Positions 33,843 through 42,986 of a DNA stretch of 64,000 nucleotides are shown one piece after another. Every line of letters begins with the position of its first letter. Position 1 is the stretch's first letter. The notes under the pieces were generated by a model. That model was not told the DNA's origin. It searched no databases and saw only the letters and a program-made list of their open reading frames with translations. This DNA is from Lichenicoccus sp965276875 (GTDB lineage: Bacteria > Pseudomonadota > Alphaproteobacteria > Acetobacterales > Acetobacteraceae), in the NCBI RefSeq assembly GCF_965276875.1, contig NZ_OZ255701.1, forward strand, positions 4,030,001 through 4,094,000, read 5' to 3'. The position numbers were made by a program, and so were the translations under genes.

Positions 33843-34454
33843 ATGGGACATCTGGCGGCCTGGATCACGGCCGCGATCTCGGCCGCCGGCTATGGCGGGG
33901 TCGCTGCCCTGATGGCGATCGAGAGTGCCTGCATTCCGCTGCCCTCGGAGATCATCATGCCGTTCGCCGGCTACCTCGTCTCCACCGGACGCTTCAGCCT
34001 GTGGGCGGTGGCATTGGCGGGGGCCCTCGGCTGCAATATCGGCTCGACGCTGGCCTATTGGGTGGGTGCTGCCGGTGGCAGGCCGCTCATCGAGCGTTAC
34101 GGGCGCTGGGTGCTTCTCGATGCCGCCGACCTGCGCACGGCGGAGCGCTTCTTTGCGCGGTTCGGCACGCCGGCGGTGCTGATCGCCAGGGTGCTGCCGG
34201 TGGTGCGCACCTTCATCGCCTTACCGGCCGGGATCGGGCGGATGCGGCAACTGCCCTTCCAGCTCTACACCTTCGTCGGGTCGCTGGTCTGGTGCTACGC
34301 GCTGGCGGCAATCGGCGCGGCGTTGGGTCGGCGCTGGGAGAGCGACCCGCGGCTGCGCGCGGTGATGGGAGAGTTCCATATCGTCGTGGCAGTGGCGCTG
34401 GTGGCCGCGGTGGGCTGGTTTGTCTGGCACAAGTGGCGAGGCCAACGTGCCTGA
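33843..34454 (+). CDS. DedA-family membrane protein
   Basis: Protein of 203 residues with the DedA/SNARE-associated (VTT) fold. It shows several transmembrane segments, the ESACIPLPSEIIMPFAGYL re-entrant loop motif, GALGCNIGSTLAYWVG, and the basic FARFGTPAVLIARVLPVVRT motif. DedA proteins support membrane homeostasis and may flip or recycle lipid carriers. The ATG is preferred over a TTG one codon upstream. Confidence 0.93.
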   Translation: MGHLAAWITAAISAAGYGGVAALMAIESACIPLPSEIIMPFAGYLVSTGRFSLWAVALAGALGCNIGSTLAYWVGAAGGRPLIERYGRWVLLDAADLRTAERFFARFGTPAVLIARVLPVVRTFIALPAGIGRMRQLPFQLYTFVGSLVWCYALAAIGAALGRRWESDPRLRAVMGEFHIVVAVALVAAVGWFVWHKWRGQRA

Positions 34455-34526
34455 GCGGGAGGCTCCTGGCTCTTGCCGGCAGCCCCGACCATGCCAGGCC
34501 GTTCGGGTAGCTTCGAACGGCATAGC

Positions 34527-35240
34527 ATGGACAGCCTCGTAGAGACCGTAGCAACCCTGATGCTTCTTCTCGCAACGGGAAGCATCATCGGGCTGGCCGA
34601 TCGAAGCCGGTTTGCCATGGCCTGGCTGCTGGTCGCGGCGGCGATTATGGCGTTGCACCAGTTCCTAATCACCTTCGGCTTCGGCCAGCTCCCGAACGTG
34701 TTCGTCGGAAGCGTGTGGAACTGGCAAGGCAAGCTGCTTGCCTTGACGGCAACGCTTTGCATCGCGGCTCTCCCGGGGTTCGGGTGGCGGCGCGTCGGAC
34801 TGACATTGACCCAGGCAGAGGGCAGCCTCAGGCCGGCAACAATCGCCATGGTGGCTTATTGCGCGCTCTTTTCGCTGATCGCCCTGTTCTTTCCAGGCGG
34901 TCATACGACATCGGACGAGGTGGCTTTCCAGCTCACGATGCCCGGCCTGGAGGAAGAACCCTTTTATCGCGGGGTCCTTTTCCTGGCTTTGGACCAGGCA
35001 TTTCGCGGTCGAGTTCGTTTGCTGGGTGCCGACTGAGGTTGGGGTTCTGTCCTATCCTGCGGTCTGTTCGGTCTGGGACACGCGTTCGGCTACGCGCATG
35101 GCGGGTTCTCGTTCGACGCCACGACGATGGCCATGACGGCGCTGCCTTCTTTCAATGCCGTCTGGCTCAGGCTCCGCACCAAAAGCCTGCTCTTTCCGGT
35201 CCTGCTGCATAATTTCGGAAACTCGGTATTGCTCTTTTAA
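34527..35240 (+). pseudogene. CPBP-family intramembrane metalloprotease homologue with in-frame TGA
   Basis: The frame opens with several transmembrane helices and reaches the first CPBP motif EEPFYRG (codons 143-149). A TGA stops it at codon 170 (35034-35036). The same frame then continues without any shift for 67 codons and carries the other two motifs: FGLGHAFGYA (H at about 185) and LLHNFGN (H at about 228), ending in TAA at 35238. The product as written lacks two metal-ligand motifs and would be inactive. A point mutation to TGA, or a sequence error, is the simplest explanation. Confidence 0.75.
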
Positions 35241-35339
35241 CCGCGGGTCACACTCGCGTCTTCAGATCGAGCAGTTCATTGCACGCTCGGCACCAGCTCC
35301 GGCTTGGCTCACTGATTAGGGTCCCGGGCGACTATCGCC

Positions 35340-35545
35340 ACGTTGTTGCAGTTTCTGCTGCAAGAAAGTCATGGACGATCCGTATTCTCGGCGCCGATCG
35401 GATCTCCCGGTGCACCGCAAGCCATAAAGGCAGCGGCGCAAGAGCGATTTCGGGAAGAATTCTCGGCAGATCTGGATAAGTAGATACCAATACCGGCGTT
35501 CAGCATCTGCACGCGCACGATGTGATCGTCGCTTCGGCGACGCTG
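35340..35545 (-). pseudogene. LysR-type regulator C-terminal remnant
   Basis: On the minus strand one frame reads LVSTYPDLPRILPEI, then ALAPLPLWLAVHREIRSAPR and IRIVHDFLA. This is the standard C-terminus of a LysR effector-binding domain. The upstream NAGIGI is in another frame, so at least one frameshift is present. No helix-turn-helix N-terminus is visible. The remnant is divergent from the cupin gene, the usual arrangement for a LysR regulator and its target, so it may be the lost regulator of that gene. Confidence 0.6.
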
Positions 35546-35859
35546 TTGCGGATCCCCGCGGCACCGATCAACGAAGCCGTTGAGATGATCGACTACAGCG
35601 ATGTGCGCGGGCGGCACGCTGCACCCGAAACAGCTGTCGCGACCCTCGTCGGACGCTGGCAGCCGATGTTCATGGTCTGCCTCGGCGTTGCCAGTTGTGC
35701 GGCACCGTCAAGCTCAAGGGCGCGCTATCGAGCGTCTACAGGCCTGTCTGACGCGACACTGCTTACGGAAATGTGGATCTCGGATAATGTTGGAGTCGAT
35801 CACCGGGCTGACCGAAAAAAACGAAGCTGGGCTCACGCAAGCGAAGGGAGATTCAGGCG
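35546..35859. other. Stretch without recognisable genes upstream of the cupin gene
   Basis: Short open frames occur on both strands, but none has a family motif, a good start or codon bias like the neighbours. It probably contains eroded parts of the LysR gene and the cupin promoter. The cupin ATG is preceded by a GGAG-like element in GGGAGATTCAGGCG. Confidence 0.4.
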
Positions 35860-36255
35860 ATGGAGATCAAGCGAGCAGGCAGCCAGCCATCCGGCAAGGG
35901 GCCGGCGGACTGGTTCACCGGCACCGTTCGCATTGATCCGCTGAGCAGCCCGCCCGAGCCGGCGCGGGCGGTAGCCGCCCTGGTCACGTTCGAGCCCGGC
36001 GCGCGTACGGCTTGGCACACGCATCCGCTTGGACAGATCCTGATCGTGACCGCCGGGTGCGGCTGGGTGCAGAGGGATGGTGGGCCGGTGGAGGAGATCC
36101 GCCCCGGCGACGTTGTCTGGTTCGGCCCTCGCGAAAAGCACTGGCACGGCGCCTCTGACACGACGGCGATGAGCCACATTGCTATCCAGGAGAAGCTCAA
36201 CGGCTCCCCCGCGGACTGGATGGAGCATGTCAGCGACGCGCAATACCGGCGCTGA
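35860..36255 (+). CDS. Cupin-domain protein
   Basis: Single-domain cupin of 131 residues. Cupin motif 1 is RTAWHTHPLGQILIVTAG, with HxH and later residues as metal ligands; motif 2 is IRPGDVVWFGPREKHWHGA. The opening ADWFTGTVRIDPL is typical of small quercetinase/carboxymuconolactone-associated cupins or cupin-type hydroxynitrile lyases. The substrate cannot be told. It is flanked by a LysR remnant and an MFS-transporter remnant, so it may be the surviving member of a small catabolic cluster. Confidence 0.85.
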   Translation: MEIKRAGSQPSGKGPADWFTGTVRIDPLSSPPEPARAVAALVTFEPGARTAWHTHPLGQILIVTAGCGWVQRDGGPVEEIRPGDVVWFGPREKHWHGASDTTAMSHIAIQEKLNGSPADWMEHVSDAQYRR

Positions 36256-36284
36256 GTCTGGCGTGTCGCCTCGCGCGGTGTCAC

Positions 36285-36415
36285 GCAGGGGATGCGGCCG
36301 CTGGCGCGCAGCGATGTCGGGAACAGCTCCGAGAAGTTGGGATAGGACGCGATCCAGCTTTTGGTGGCCAGCAGGTTGACCACGCAAAGGACCATCAAGG
36401 TATGACACCGGTTCC
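36285..36415 (-). pseudogene. MFS transporter C-terminal remnant
   Basis: The minus strand reads VVNLLATKSWIASYPNFSEL then FPTSLRASG. This matches the Y-x-x-E-x-x-P-T-x-x-R-x-x-G signature near TM11 of major facilitator transporters. It then runs into unrelated sequence. Only about 40 residues are recognisable, with neither upstream nor downstream transporter sequence nearby. Confidence 0.5.
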
Positions 36416-36466
36416 GCTGTATGGTGGACAGGCGTTCGATCATCGGCATGGGGCCTGGTTCCAGGG

Positions 36467-37861
36467 CTACGCCAGCAGCGTCACCGTCGCGCGCAGGCCG
36501 TGCGGCTGGCGATTTGTCAGCACGATGTCGCCGCCATGGCCGCGCACGATGTTGCGGGCGATCGACAAGCCGAGGCCGGTGCCGCCGGTCTCCCGGTTGC
36601 GGCTGGTCTCCAGGCGGACGAACGGCTCGAACACGCGATCGAGGTCAGGGTGCTGCAGGCCGTGGCCGTTATCCTCGACCAGCACCGCGACGAAGCGCCC
36701 GTCCGGGCTGTCGTTCGGCGGCCGTATCGTCACCTGGGCGTCGCCGCCATAGGCGATGGCATTGCCGACAAGGTTGGACAGCGCCCGCTTGAGCGCCATC
36801 GCGCGCGCTCGGATTGGGACGGGTGGTGGGTCCTCGGCAAAGCCGATCTGGCGGGCCATCTCCGGGCGCCCCTCGATCGCCTCGTCGAGAATGGTGCGCA
36901 TCAGGGCCGCGAGGTCGAGCTGGACCATCGGCTCGCGGTTGGCGCTGTCGCGTCCGAACGCCAGGGTGGCGGACACCATTGCCTCCAGCTCATCGAGGTC
37001 GGCGATGAATTTGCGTCGCAGCTCGTCGTCGTCGATGAATTCGGCGCGCAGCTTCAGCCGCGTAATCGGTGTGCGCAGATCGTGCCCGATCGCGGTCAGC
37101 AGCAGCGTCCGGTCGGTCACGAAGCGGCGTATCCGGCTCGCCATGGTGTTGAATGCGACCGCCGCGGTGGCGACCTCCAGCGGTCCGTCCTCCGGCAGCG
37201 GCGGCGCGTTGACGTCGCGGCCGAGCGCCTCGGCGGCGGCGGCGAGGGTTCGCACCGGCTCCGTCAGGCGGCGCACCGACCACAGCGTCAGCAGCCCGGT
37301 GGCGACGATCATCAGGGTGAACGCGATCGGGAAGGTGGGCGAGGCGAGCAGGTTTGGCCGCGACAGACGAAAGGCGACGGTGACCCAGCGCCCCTCGTCG
37401 GGCAAATGCAGCGAGACGACATATTTGCGCTCGAACCACTGGCCGCCGATATGCACGTGCGTCGGGCGCATACGCGACGGCAGCGGCACCATCTGCATGG
37501 TGACCCGCAGGGTGCGCTGCATATGCGGCGGCACCGGATTGACCACGCCAATGTCGGGGCCTGGTGTCAGGGTAAGGTGAAAGCCCGGAGGCAGTTTCAT
37601 GCGCGCCGCTTCCGCGTCGCGCTCGTCAGGATCGGTCTCCGCGATCGAGCGATAAATCCCCGCGACCCGGATGCCGGCGGCGCGCTCGATCTCCGTCCGG
37701 TCGATGGCGATCCGGTCCATGGCGTGGATGGCAAGCCCGGCCAATTGCACGACCGCAAGACCCGCGAGCAGCACCAGCGCGGTGCGTGCCGCCAGGCTAC
37801 GCGGCCAGAGACTGCGCGGCCAAAGGTGTCGCCAGATGCGCGGCCTAGACCCGTTCGACAT
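36467..37861 (-). CDS. Two-component sensor histidine kinase, EnvZ-like
   Basis: Membrane sensor of 464 residues. TM1 is at about 24-46 and a periplasmic domain at about 48-172; TM2 follows at about 174-194. The HAMP domain is RRLTEPVRTLAAAAEALGRD. The HisKA box LLTAIGHDLRTPITRLKL has the phospho-acceptor H260. The ATPase domain has the N box RALSNLVGNAIAYG, G1 VEDNGHGL, F box FEPFVR and G2 GGTGLGLSIARNIVRGHGG. The start ATG overlaps the response-regulator gene by 17 bp; a longer open frame upstream lies inside that gene. The periplasmic domain (MQMVPLPSRM, WFERKYVVSLHLP) does not identify the stimulus. Confidence 0.92.
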   Translation of the reverse strand: MSNGSRPRIWRHLWPRSLWPRSLAARTALVLLAGLAVVQLAGLAIHAMDRIAIDRTEIERAAGIRVAGIYRSIAETDPDERDAEAARMKLPPGFHLTLTPGPDIGVVNPVPPHMQRTLRVTMQMVPLPSRMRPTHVHIGGQWFERKYVVSLHLPDEGRWVTVAFRLSRPNLLASPTFPIAFTLMIVATGLLTLWSVRRLTEPVRTLAAAAEALGRDVNAPPLPEDGPLEVATAAVAFNTMASRIRRFVTDRTLLLTAIGHDLRTPITRLKLRAEFIDDDELRRKFIADLDELEAMVSATLAFGRDSANREPMVQLDLAALMRTILDEAIEGRPEMARQIGFAEDPPPVPIRARAMALKRALSNLVGNAIAYGGDAQVTIRPPNDSPDGRFVAVLVEDNGHGLQHPDLDRVFEPFVRLETSRNRETGGTGLGLSIARNIVRGHGGDIVLTNRQPHGLRATVTLLA

Positions 37862-38564
37862 CCGCCGCCAGAACGTAGCCGCCGCCGCGAACGGTCTTGA
37901 TGACCTGGGCGTTGCGTCCGTCATCCTCGAGCTTGCGACGCAGCCGGCTGATGGCGACGTCGATGGCGCGGTCGAACGGCCCTGCCTGACGACCGCGCAG
38001 CAGGTCAAGCAGCATGTCGCGGGTCAGCACCCGGTTCGCGCGGTCGAGAAGGGCGACCAGCAGCTCGTACTCGCCGCCGGTGAGCGGCACCTCGACTGCG
38101 TCCGGATTGAGCAGGCGCCGCCGCGTTGTATCCAGCACCCAGCCGGCGAAGCGCAGCACCCGGCTGTCGGTGTCGGCGCTGCGTTCGTCCTGGTCCGCGG
38201 TGCGGCGCATGACCGCACGCATGCGGGCCAGCAGCTCGCGCGGATTGAACGGCTTGGGCAGGTAGTCGTCGGCACCGAGCTCAAGGCCGATGATACGGTC
38301 GGTCTCGTCGCCCATTGCGGTCAGCATGATGATCGGCACCCGGCCTTGACTACGCAGCCAGCGGGCGATGTCGAGGCCGCTTTCGCCAGGCAGCATCAGG
38401 TCGAGCACGACGAGCTGGTAGTGACCCGCACTCCAGGCACGACGCGCCTCGCGCCCGTCCCGGGCCGCGGTCACGCGGAAGCGGTTACGCTCGAGAAAGC
38501 GCGCCAGCAGGTCGCGGATTTCGCGGTCGTCATCGACGATCAGGATATGCGGCAAGGTCTCCAT
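37845..38564 (-). CDS. OmpR/PhoB-family response regulator
   Basis: Protein of 239 residues. The receiver domain (1-120) has acidic pocket residues D11-D13 (LIVDDD), phospho-acceptor D55 in LVVLDLMLPGESG and the conserved lysine in DDYLPKPFNPRE. The C-terminal winged helix (about 140-235) has VPLTGGEYELLVALL and the transactivation end IKTVRGGGYVLAADVE. It is co-transcribed with the downstream kinase (17-bp overlap). The pair resembles OmpR-EnvZ in architecture. Confidence 0.94.
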   Translation of the reverse strand: METLPHILIVDDDREIRDLLARFLERNRFRVTAARDGREARRAWSAGHYQLVVLDLMLPGESGLDIARWLRSQGRVPIIMLTAMGDETDRIIGLELGADDYLPKPFNPRELLARMRAVMRRTADQDERSADTDSRVLRFAGWVLDTTRRRLLNPDAVEVPLTGGEYELLVALLDRANRVLTRDMLLDLLRGRQAGPFDRAIDVAISRLRRKLEDDGRNAQVIKTVRGGGYVLAADVERV

Positions 38565-38647
38565 GTCTGGACAAATTAGGCCTGTGTGCGCGCCTTGGGC
38601 AGGGCGCGTAGCACTCCGTTTCAATACCGATTGTAACAGCCATTATG

Positions 38648-39391
38648 CTACTCGGCATAGATCATCCTGCGGGTTATGCCGCCATCGACGATGAACTCGG
38701 CGCCGGTGACGAAGCGGCTCTCCGGTCCGAGCAGCCAGGCCGCCAGTGCCGCGACGTCGCCGGCGGTGCCGACCCTGCCGGCCGGATGCTGGGCGTGATC
38801 CTCGGGGCGGAGCGGCTCGCCGGCGACGTCGATCCAGCCCGGGCTGATGCAGTTGACGCGGATCGCGGGGCCCAGGCTGACGGCCAGCGCGTGGGTGAGG
38901 GCCAGCAGCCCGCCCTTGGAGGCGGCATAGCTCTCGGTGTCGGGTTCGGACATATGCGCGCGGGTGGAGGCGATGGTGACTATGGCGCCGCCGGCATCCC
39001 CGCTGCCGTCGTTCGCGGCAAGACAGGCGCGGGCGGCGCGCGCCAGCAGGAAGGTCGCGGTCAGATTGGTGGCGACCACCCGGTTCCACTCCTCCGGCGA
39101 GAGGTGCTCGATCGGCTTGCGGATCATGATGCCGGCATTGCTGACCAGGGCGTCGAGCCGGTCGCCGCGGGCCGCGATGCGTTCCATGGCCGCCGCCACC
39201 CCCGCCGGAGTGGACACATCGCCGACGATTGTCTCAAGCGCTTCCGCGGCGTCGCGCGGCAGGCTGGCGAGGCCGTCCGCGTCGGTGTCGAGGGCGAAGA
39301 CGCGCCAGCCGTCACTCAGCAGGCGACAGGTGATCGCCCGGCCGATGCCGTGAGCTGCCCCGGTGACGAGTGCGCAACAGGGTGCGGACAT
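38648..39391 (-). CDS. Short-chain dehydrogenase/reductase
   Basis: NAD(P)-dependent oxidoreductase of 247 residues. The cofactor motif is LVTGAAHGIGRAI. NAG is present in VSNAGIMIRK, the catalytic serine in IASTRAHMS, and the YxxxK pair in ESYAASKGG. INVNCISPGW-like LGPAIRVNCISPGWID follows. An Asp in ALDTDADG after the second strand suggests NAD preference. The substrate is unknown. The ATG at 39391 is chosen because it puts the Rossmann motif at the N-terminus. Confidence 0.92.
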   Translation of the reverse strand: MSAPCCALVTGAAHGIGRAITCRLLSDGWRVFALDTDADGLASLPRDAAEALETIVGDVSTPAGVAAAMERIAARGDRLDALVSNAGIMIRKPIEHLSPEEWNRVVATNLTATFLLARAARACLAANDGSGDAGGAIVTIASTRAHMSEPDTESYAASKGGLLALTHALAVSLGPAIRVNCISPGWIDVAGEPLRPEDHAQHPAGRVGTAGDVAALAAWLLGPESRFVTGAEFIVDGGITRRMIYAE

Positions 39392-39517
39392 GGAGTATGG
39401 CGCTCCGATACGAATCGGTGGATCAACGTGGCGACAGCCCGCGCGTTCGGTCAGCGCCGGATGCCTGCTTGCCGCGGCCGCGCGGGGCGCGGAAGATCGC
39501 GCCTCCAGGAGGCCGTC

Positions 39518-40261
39518 ATGTCGCCCATGCCCATTTGCCATCGCCACGCGGCGGGGCTGCTTGCACTTCTGTTCGGCCTCCTGCCGGCGACGGGGCTGCG
39601 TGCCGCGCCGCCGCCGGCAAAGCCGATCCCGCTGACGCCGGCGGCGACACCGGCGCCAAAGCCGTCGTTGCAATCCGCCAACGCCCCGACTGCTAATGCC
39701 CCGACTGCCAGCGCCTCGCCTACCAGTGCCACAGCCGCCAACGCCACCACAACGCCGTCCACCGCCAGTCCCAAGCCGCTGCGGAAGGTGGCGCCCAAAC
39801 CGGGCCCCGGCCTGAACGATGCCGGCCAGAAGGCGGCGACCCTGCGTACGACCAAGCTCAAGCTGTTCGGCCTGATCGACCGCAGTGTGACCGGCCGCGA
39901 GAAACGCGAGATCGGGCATGTCGTCGACGTGCTCGTCGATGCCAAGGGGCAGCCCACGGCACTGGTGGTCGATGTCGGCGGTTTCATGGGGATGGGCAAC
40001 CGGCGCATCGCCATCGACTGGGAACGCTTCGCATTGTCCGGGCGTAAACCCGGCGATGCATTGCAGATCCCGTTCAGCGATGCGCAGATCAAGGCGGCGC
40101 CCGCTTATGACGGGTCACATATGGTGACCGTGGTGCAGGGGTCGGTGGCAGCGGTCGCCGCCAACGCTCCGCCCGCGCAGACGCGGGTCGATCTCGGCGA
40201 GGATCTGGGTCCGCTCTCGAACACCACAGCAGCGCCGGCCGACAGCCTGAATCCCGACTGA
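39518..40261 (+). CDS. Secreted PRC-barrel-domain protein
   Basis: Protein of 247 residues with a signal peptide (AAGLLALLFGLLPATGLRA). A low-complexity Pro/Ala/Thr linker with short internal repeats (ANAPTANAPTASASPTS) spans about 30-85. A PRC-barrel fold follows (about 110-205; KREIGHVVDVLVDAKGQPTA, LVVDVGGFMGMGNRRIAIDW). PRC-barrel proteins bind RNA or proteins; secreted alphaproteobacterial forms are of unknown role. A strong AGGAGG lies just upstream of the ATG. It is divergent from the SDR gene across 126 bp, which must hold both promoters. Confidence 0.85.
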   Translation: MSPMPICHRHAAGLLALLFGLLPATGLRAAPPPAKPIPLTPAATPAPKPSLQSANAPTANAPTASASPTSATAANATTTPSTASPKPLRKVAPKPGPGLNDAGQKAATLRTTKLKLFGLIDRSVTGREKREIGHVVDVLVDAKGQPTALVVDVGGFMGMGNRRIAIDWERFALSGRKPGDALQIPFSDAQIKAAPAYDGSHMVTVVQGSVAAVAANAPPAQTRVDLGEDLGPLSNTTAAPADSLNPD

Positions 40262-40270
40262 GATCGCCTG

Positions 40271-41593
40271 GTGCGTCCTTCCATCCGGATGAACAGCCAG
40301 CAGGGTCTGGACTGGCTCAACTTCTTCGTTGCCAACCTGCAGACGGCCTTCGGGCCGTTCATCGCGGTCTATCTGACCGGCGAGCATTGGACGCAGGGCG
40401 AGATCGGGCTGGCACTGAGTGCCGGCTCTATCACCGCGATCATCAGCCAGGTGCCGGCGGGTGCGGCGGTCGACGCGCTCACCAACAAGCATCTCGCCGC
40501 CTTCATCGCTATCATCGCGGTTATCGCCTCTTGCCTGCTGCTGGTGCTGTTCCCGCAGCGCCTGCCGGTGATGGCTGCCGAGATCCTGCATGGCTTTGCC
40601 AGCTGCATGCTCAATCCCGCCATTGCCGCGATCACGCTCGGGGTGGTTGCCGCCCGGATCGCGGAAGGCGGCACCGCCACGGGCGAGCTCGGCCGTCGGA
40701 TTGGTCGCAATGCCAGCTTCGCCTCGATCGGCAATGCCGTGGCGGCCGGGCTGATGGGGGGCGCGGGTTATCTGGTCTCAGCCAGCGCCACCTTCTTTCT
40801 GGGTGCTGTGCTGGCGGTGCCGGGACTGTTCGCCTTGGCTGCGATCAAACGTCCGCCGCCCGGCCTTGCCGATGCCGCCGCCGCCGCCGATCCGGCAGGG
40901 GAGGAGCAGGGCACGACCGTGGCCGCTTCGCACAGCGTCCTGGTGCTGCTGCGCGACCGCAGGCTCGCCGCGTTCGCGGTGTGTGCGGCGTTGTTCTTCC
41001 TGGCCAACGCCGCGATGCTGCCGCTCGCGGCCGGCGAGATCACCAAGGAATCACCGCAATGGGCGGAGCTGATCATCGCCGCCTGCGTGCTGTTGCCGCA
41101 ACTCGTGCTCGCCGCGATCTCGCCGCAGGTTGGCAGGCTCGCCGAGACCATCGGCCGTCGTCCGATCATGCTGGTCGGCTTCGCGGCGCTGCCGATTCGC
41201 GGCCTGTTGCTCGCCAGCACCAGCAATCCGTGGCTGATCATGGCGTCGCAACTGCTCGACGGGGTCAGCGGCGCCACCTTCCAGGTCATGCTGCCGCTGA
41301 TCACCGCCGACCTGACCCGCGGGACCGGCCGCTTCAACCTGTGCATGGGCTTCTTCGGACTTGCCGTGGGCATCGGCGCCAGCTTGAGCACGACCCTGGC
41401 CGGCTTCGTCGCCGACCGCTCGGTGCCGCTGAGTTTTCTGATGCTGGCTGGGGCAGGGGCGGTCTGCGTGCTGATGGTCTGGCTGCTGTTCGGCGACACC
41501 AGCCCGCGGCATCGCAGCCGGAGGGACGCAACCCGAGCCGGTTTGCGCTTTTGGAAGTCGGGCGCCAGTTTGCCCCCCAGTTTGCCCCATTGA
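40271..41593 (+). CDS. Major facilitator superfamily transporter
   Basis: Protein of about 440 residues with twelve predicted hydrophobic segments in two halves. The N-terminal half starts FFVANLQTAFGPFIAVYL. The loop 2-3 region is GAAVDALTNKHLAAF, and the second half contains GRLAETIGRRPIMLVGF, the MFS R-x-G-R-R-like motif. The substrate is unknown. The start is uncertain: a GTG at 40271 or an ATG at 40289, neither with a strong ribosome-binding site. The C-terminal tail (about 25 residues) is basic and non-conserved. The gene lies 9 bp after the PRC-barrel gene. Confidence 0.86.
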   Translation: MRPSIRMNSQQGLDWLNFFVANLQTAFGPFIAVYLTGEHWTQGEIGLALSAGSITAIISQVPAGAAVDALTNKHLAAFIAIIAVIASCLLLVLFPQRLPVMAAEILHGFASCMLNPAIAAITLGVVAARIAEGGTATGELGRRIGRNASFASIGNAVAAGLMGGAGYLVSASATFFLGAVLAVPGLFALAAIKRPPPGLADAAAAADPAGEEQGTTVAASHSVLVLLRDRRLAAFAVCAALFFLANAAMLPLAAGEITKESPQWAELIIAACVLLPQLVLAAISPQVGRLAETIGRRPIMLVGFAALPIRGLLLASTSNPWLIMASQLLDGVSGATFQVMLPLITADLTRGTGRFNLCMGFFGLAVGIGASLSTTLAGFVADRSVPLSFLMLAGAGAVCVLMVWLLFGDTSPRHRSRRDATRAGLRFWKSGASLPPSLPH

Positions 41594-41615
41594 CGCACAA
41601 GAGGAGGATCGCAGC

Positions 41616-42023
41616 ATGGTCGAAGATGTCGCCCCGTCGGAGGTTTGGCAGGCACTTGCCGAAAACCCGGATGCGCAGCTGATCGATGTGCGCACCAATG
41701 CGGAATGGACCTATGTCGGCCTGCCGGAGATTTCGGCGCTGGACAAGCGTGTGCTGCTGATCTCCTGGCAGGCTCCGAGCGGCGCCGTCAACCGCGACTT
41801 CGTCGAACAGCTCGGCGCGTCAGGTCTGACCGAGGCGCATGCGCTCTACTTCATCTGCCGCAGCGGCGCGCGCAGCCTGGCTGCCGCACAGGCCGCGCGC
41901 GAGGCGGGATACCGCGCGGCCTACAATGTCGCCGACGGCTTCGAAGGGCCGCCTGACTCGAAGGGGCACCGTGGCAATGTCGCCGGCTGGAAGGCGAGCG
42001 GGCTCGACTGGCGCCAGGGCTGA
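41616..42023 (+). CDS. Rhodanese-domain sulfurtransferase
   Basis: Single-domain rhodanese of 135 residues. QLIDVRTNAEWTYVGLP is the CH2A-type opening, and the active-site loop is YFICRSGARS with the persulfide-forming cysteine at 81. The C-terminal YNVADGFEGPPD followed by GNVAGWKASGLDW is typical of alphaproteobacterial rhodaneses. GAGGAGG precedes the ATG. It carries sulfane sulfur; the physiological acceptor is unknown. Confidence 0.92.
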   Translation: MVEDVAPSEVWQALAENPDAQLIDVRTNAEWTYVGLPEISALDKRVLLISWQAPSGAVNRDFVEQLGASGLTEAHALYFICRSGARSLAAAQAAREAGYRAAYNVADGFEGPPDSKGHRGNVAGWKASGLDWRQG

Positions 42024-42024
42024 C

Positions 42025-42933
42025 TTATTCGTCGGCGGCGGGCTCGCTATCGGCGTCGTAGAGCACCTGTAACACGACGCACCAGGAATAGCGTGTGTCG
42101 TAGAGCGTGCCATTCTGGTCGGTCAGCAAGCCCGTCGGGCCTGTCGGCACATGCGTCAGGGTCACCGCGTCATCGACATTGCCGCCGATGATGCTGATCT
42201 GGTTTGCAGCGGCCGCCACCACCAGCCCGCAATGCGCCGGAAACAGGTCGCGGGTCGGCAGGTTATGAAAGGCAATCACCCGGCTGGAGCCGCGGCCCGC
42301 GCAGATCAGGTCGCCCAGACCGGGCGCGGTGCTGGCCGGGTCGCGGGCACGCAGGATCGCCACCTTGCCCGCGGCCGCGGCATTGATGTAGGTCGCGTGG
42401 TTGGGTGAATATGGAAATCGCGCGCCGGCACCGCCAACGCGCATTACATACGAAATGAACGCCGCCGACCAGGCGTACTGCCCATCATTGGTAAAATTGA
42501 ACGGGCGCCCACCTTCACCATGCTTGCCGGTCCAGGCGACCTCGTGCTCGTCGGGGTCTTGGCCAATCCACCAATATTCTCCAATACGCTCCCAAAGACC
42601 GGGGAGGCGCTCGGGCTTGACGCTGGCGGATGCGGGGTCGGGCCGCTGCTCCGGGTCGTCGTCATCAACCGGCGCGCCGAACAGCCGCCATTCGCGCATC
42701 GCAATCGCGATCGTGTCGGTGCGGTTGAACGGCTCAAAGCCGCCGGTGACGAACGCCGGTACATGCTGATCCAGAGCGGTGGGACCCTGTGCATTGCGAT
42801 ACTGAGCGACCGGTGTGCGCGTGACCGGCGAGGTTCCTGGCGCGCAGCCCGCGAGGAGAGGAAGAGCGAGTAAGGCAAACGCGACCGCCGGACCACGCGA
42901 TCCGGTCCTGCTCGCCGTCGCCCGCGTCGCCAT
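42025..42933 (-). CDS. DUF2272-family lipoprotein
   Basis: Protein of 302 residues with a lipoprotein signal (AVAFALLALPLLAGC, lipobox L-A-G-C). A DUF2272 domain follows: AMREWRLFGAPVDDDD, VAWTGKHGEGG, YAWSAAFISYVMRVGGAG, the histidine in NHATYIN, and GDLICAGRG with FPAHCGLVV. The Ser-Ala-Ala-Phe segment and later His/Cys motifs resemble NlpC/CHAP-like hydrolases, so a cell-wall peptidase-type activity is possible but not shown. The ATG at 42933 is preferred over a TTG three codons upstream. It is convergent with the rhodanese gene, the stops being 1 bp apart. Confidence 0.85.
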   Translation of the reverse strand: MATRATASRTGSRGPAVAFALLALPLLAGCAPGTSPVTRTPVAQYRNAQGPTALDQHVPAFVTGGFEPFNRTDTIAIAMREWRLFGAPVDDDDPEQRPDPASASVKPERLPGLWERIGEYWWIGQDPDEHEVAWTGKHGEGGRPFNFTNDGQYAWSAAFISYVMRVGGAGARFPYSPNHATYINAAAAGKVAILRARDPASTAPGLGDLICAGRGSSRVIAFHNLPTRDLFPAHCGLVVAAAANQISIIGGNVDDAVTLTHVPTGPTGLLTDQNGTLYDTRYSWCVVLQVLYDADSEPAADE

Positions 42934-42986
42934 TCCGCTCAAGAACCGATCCTGCGTTCATGCCTGCCCGCCTTCATGCCACATTG

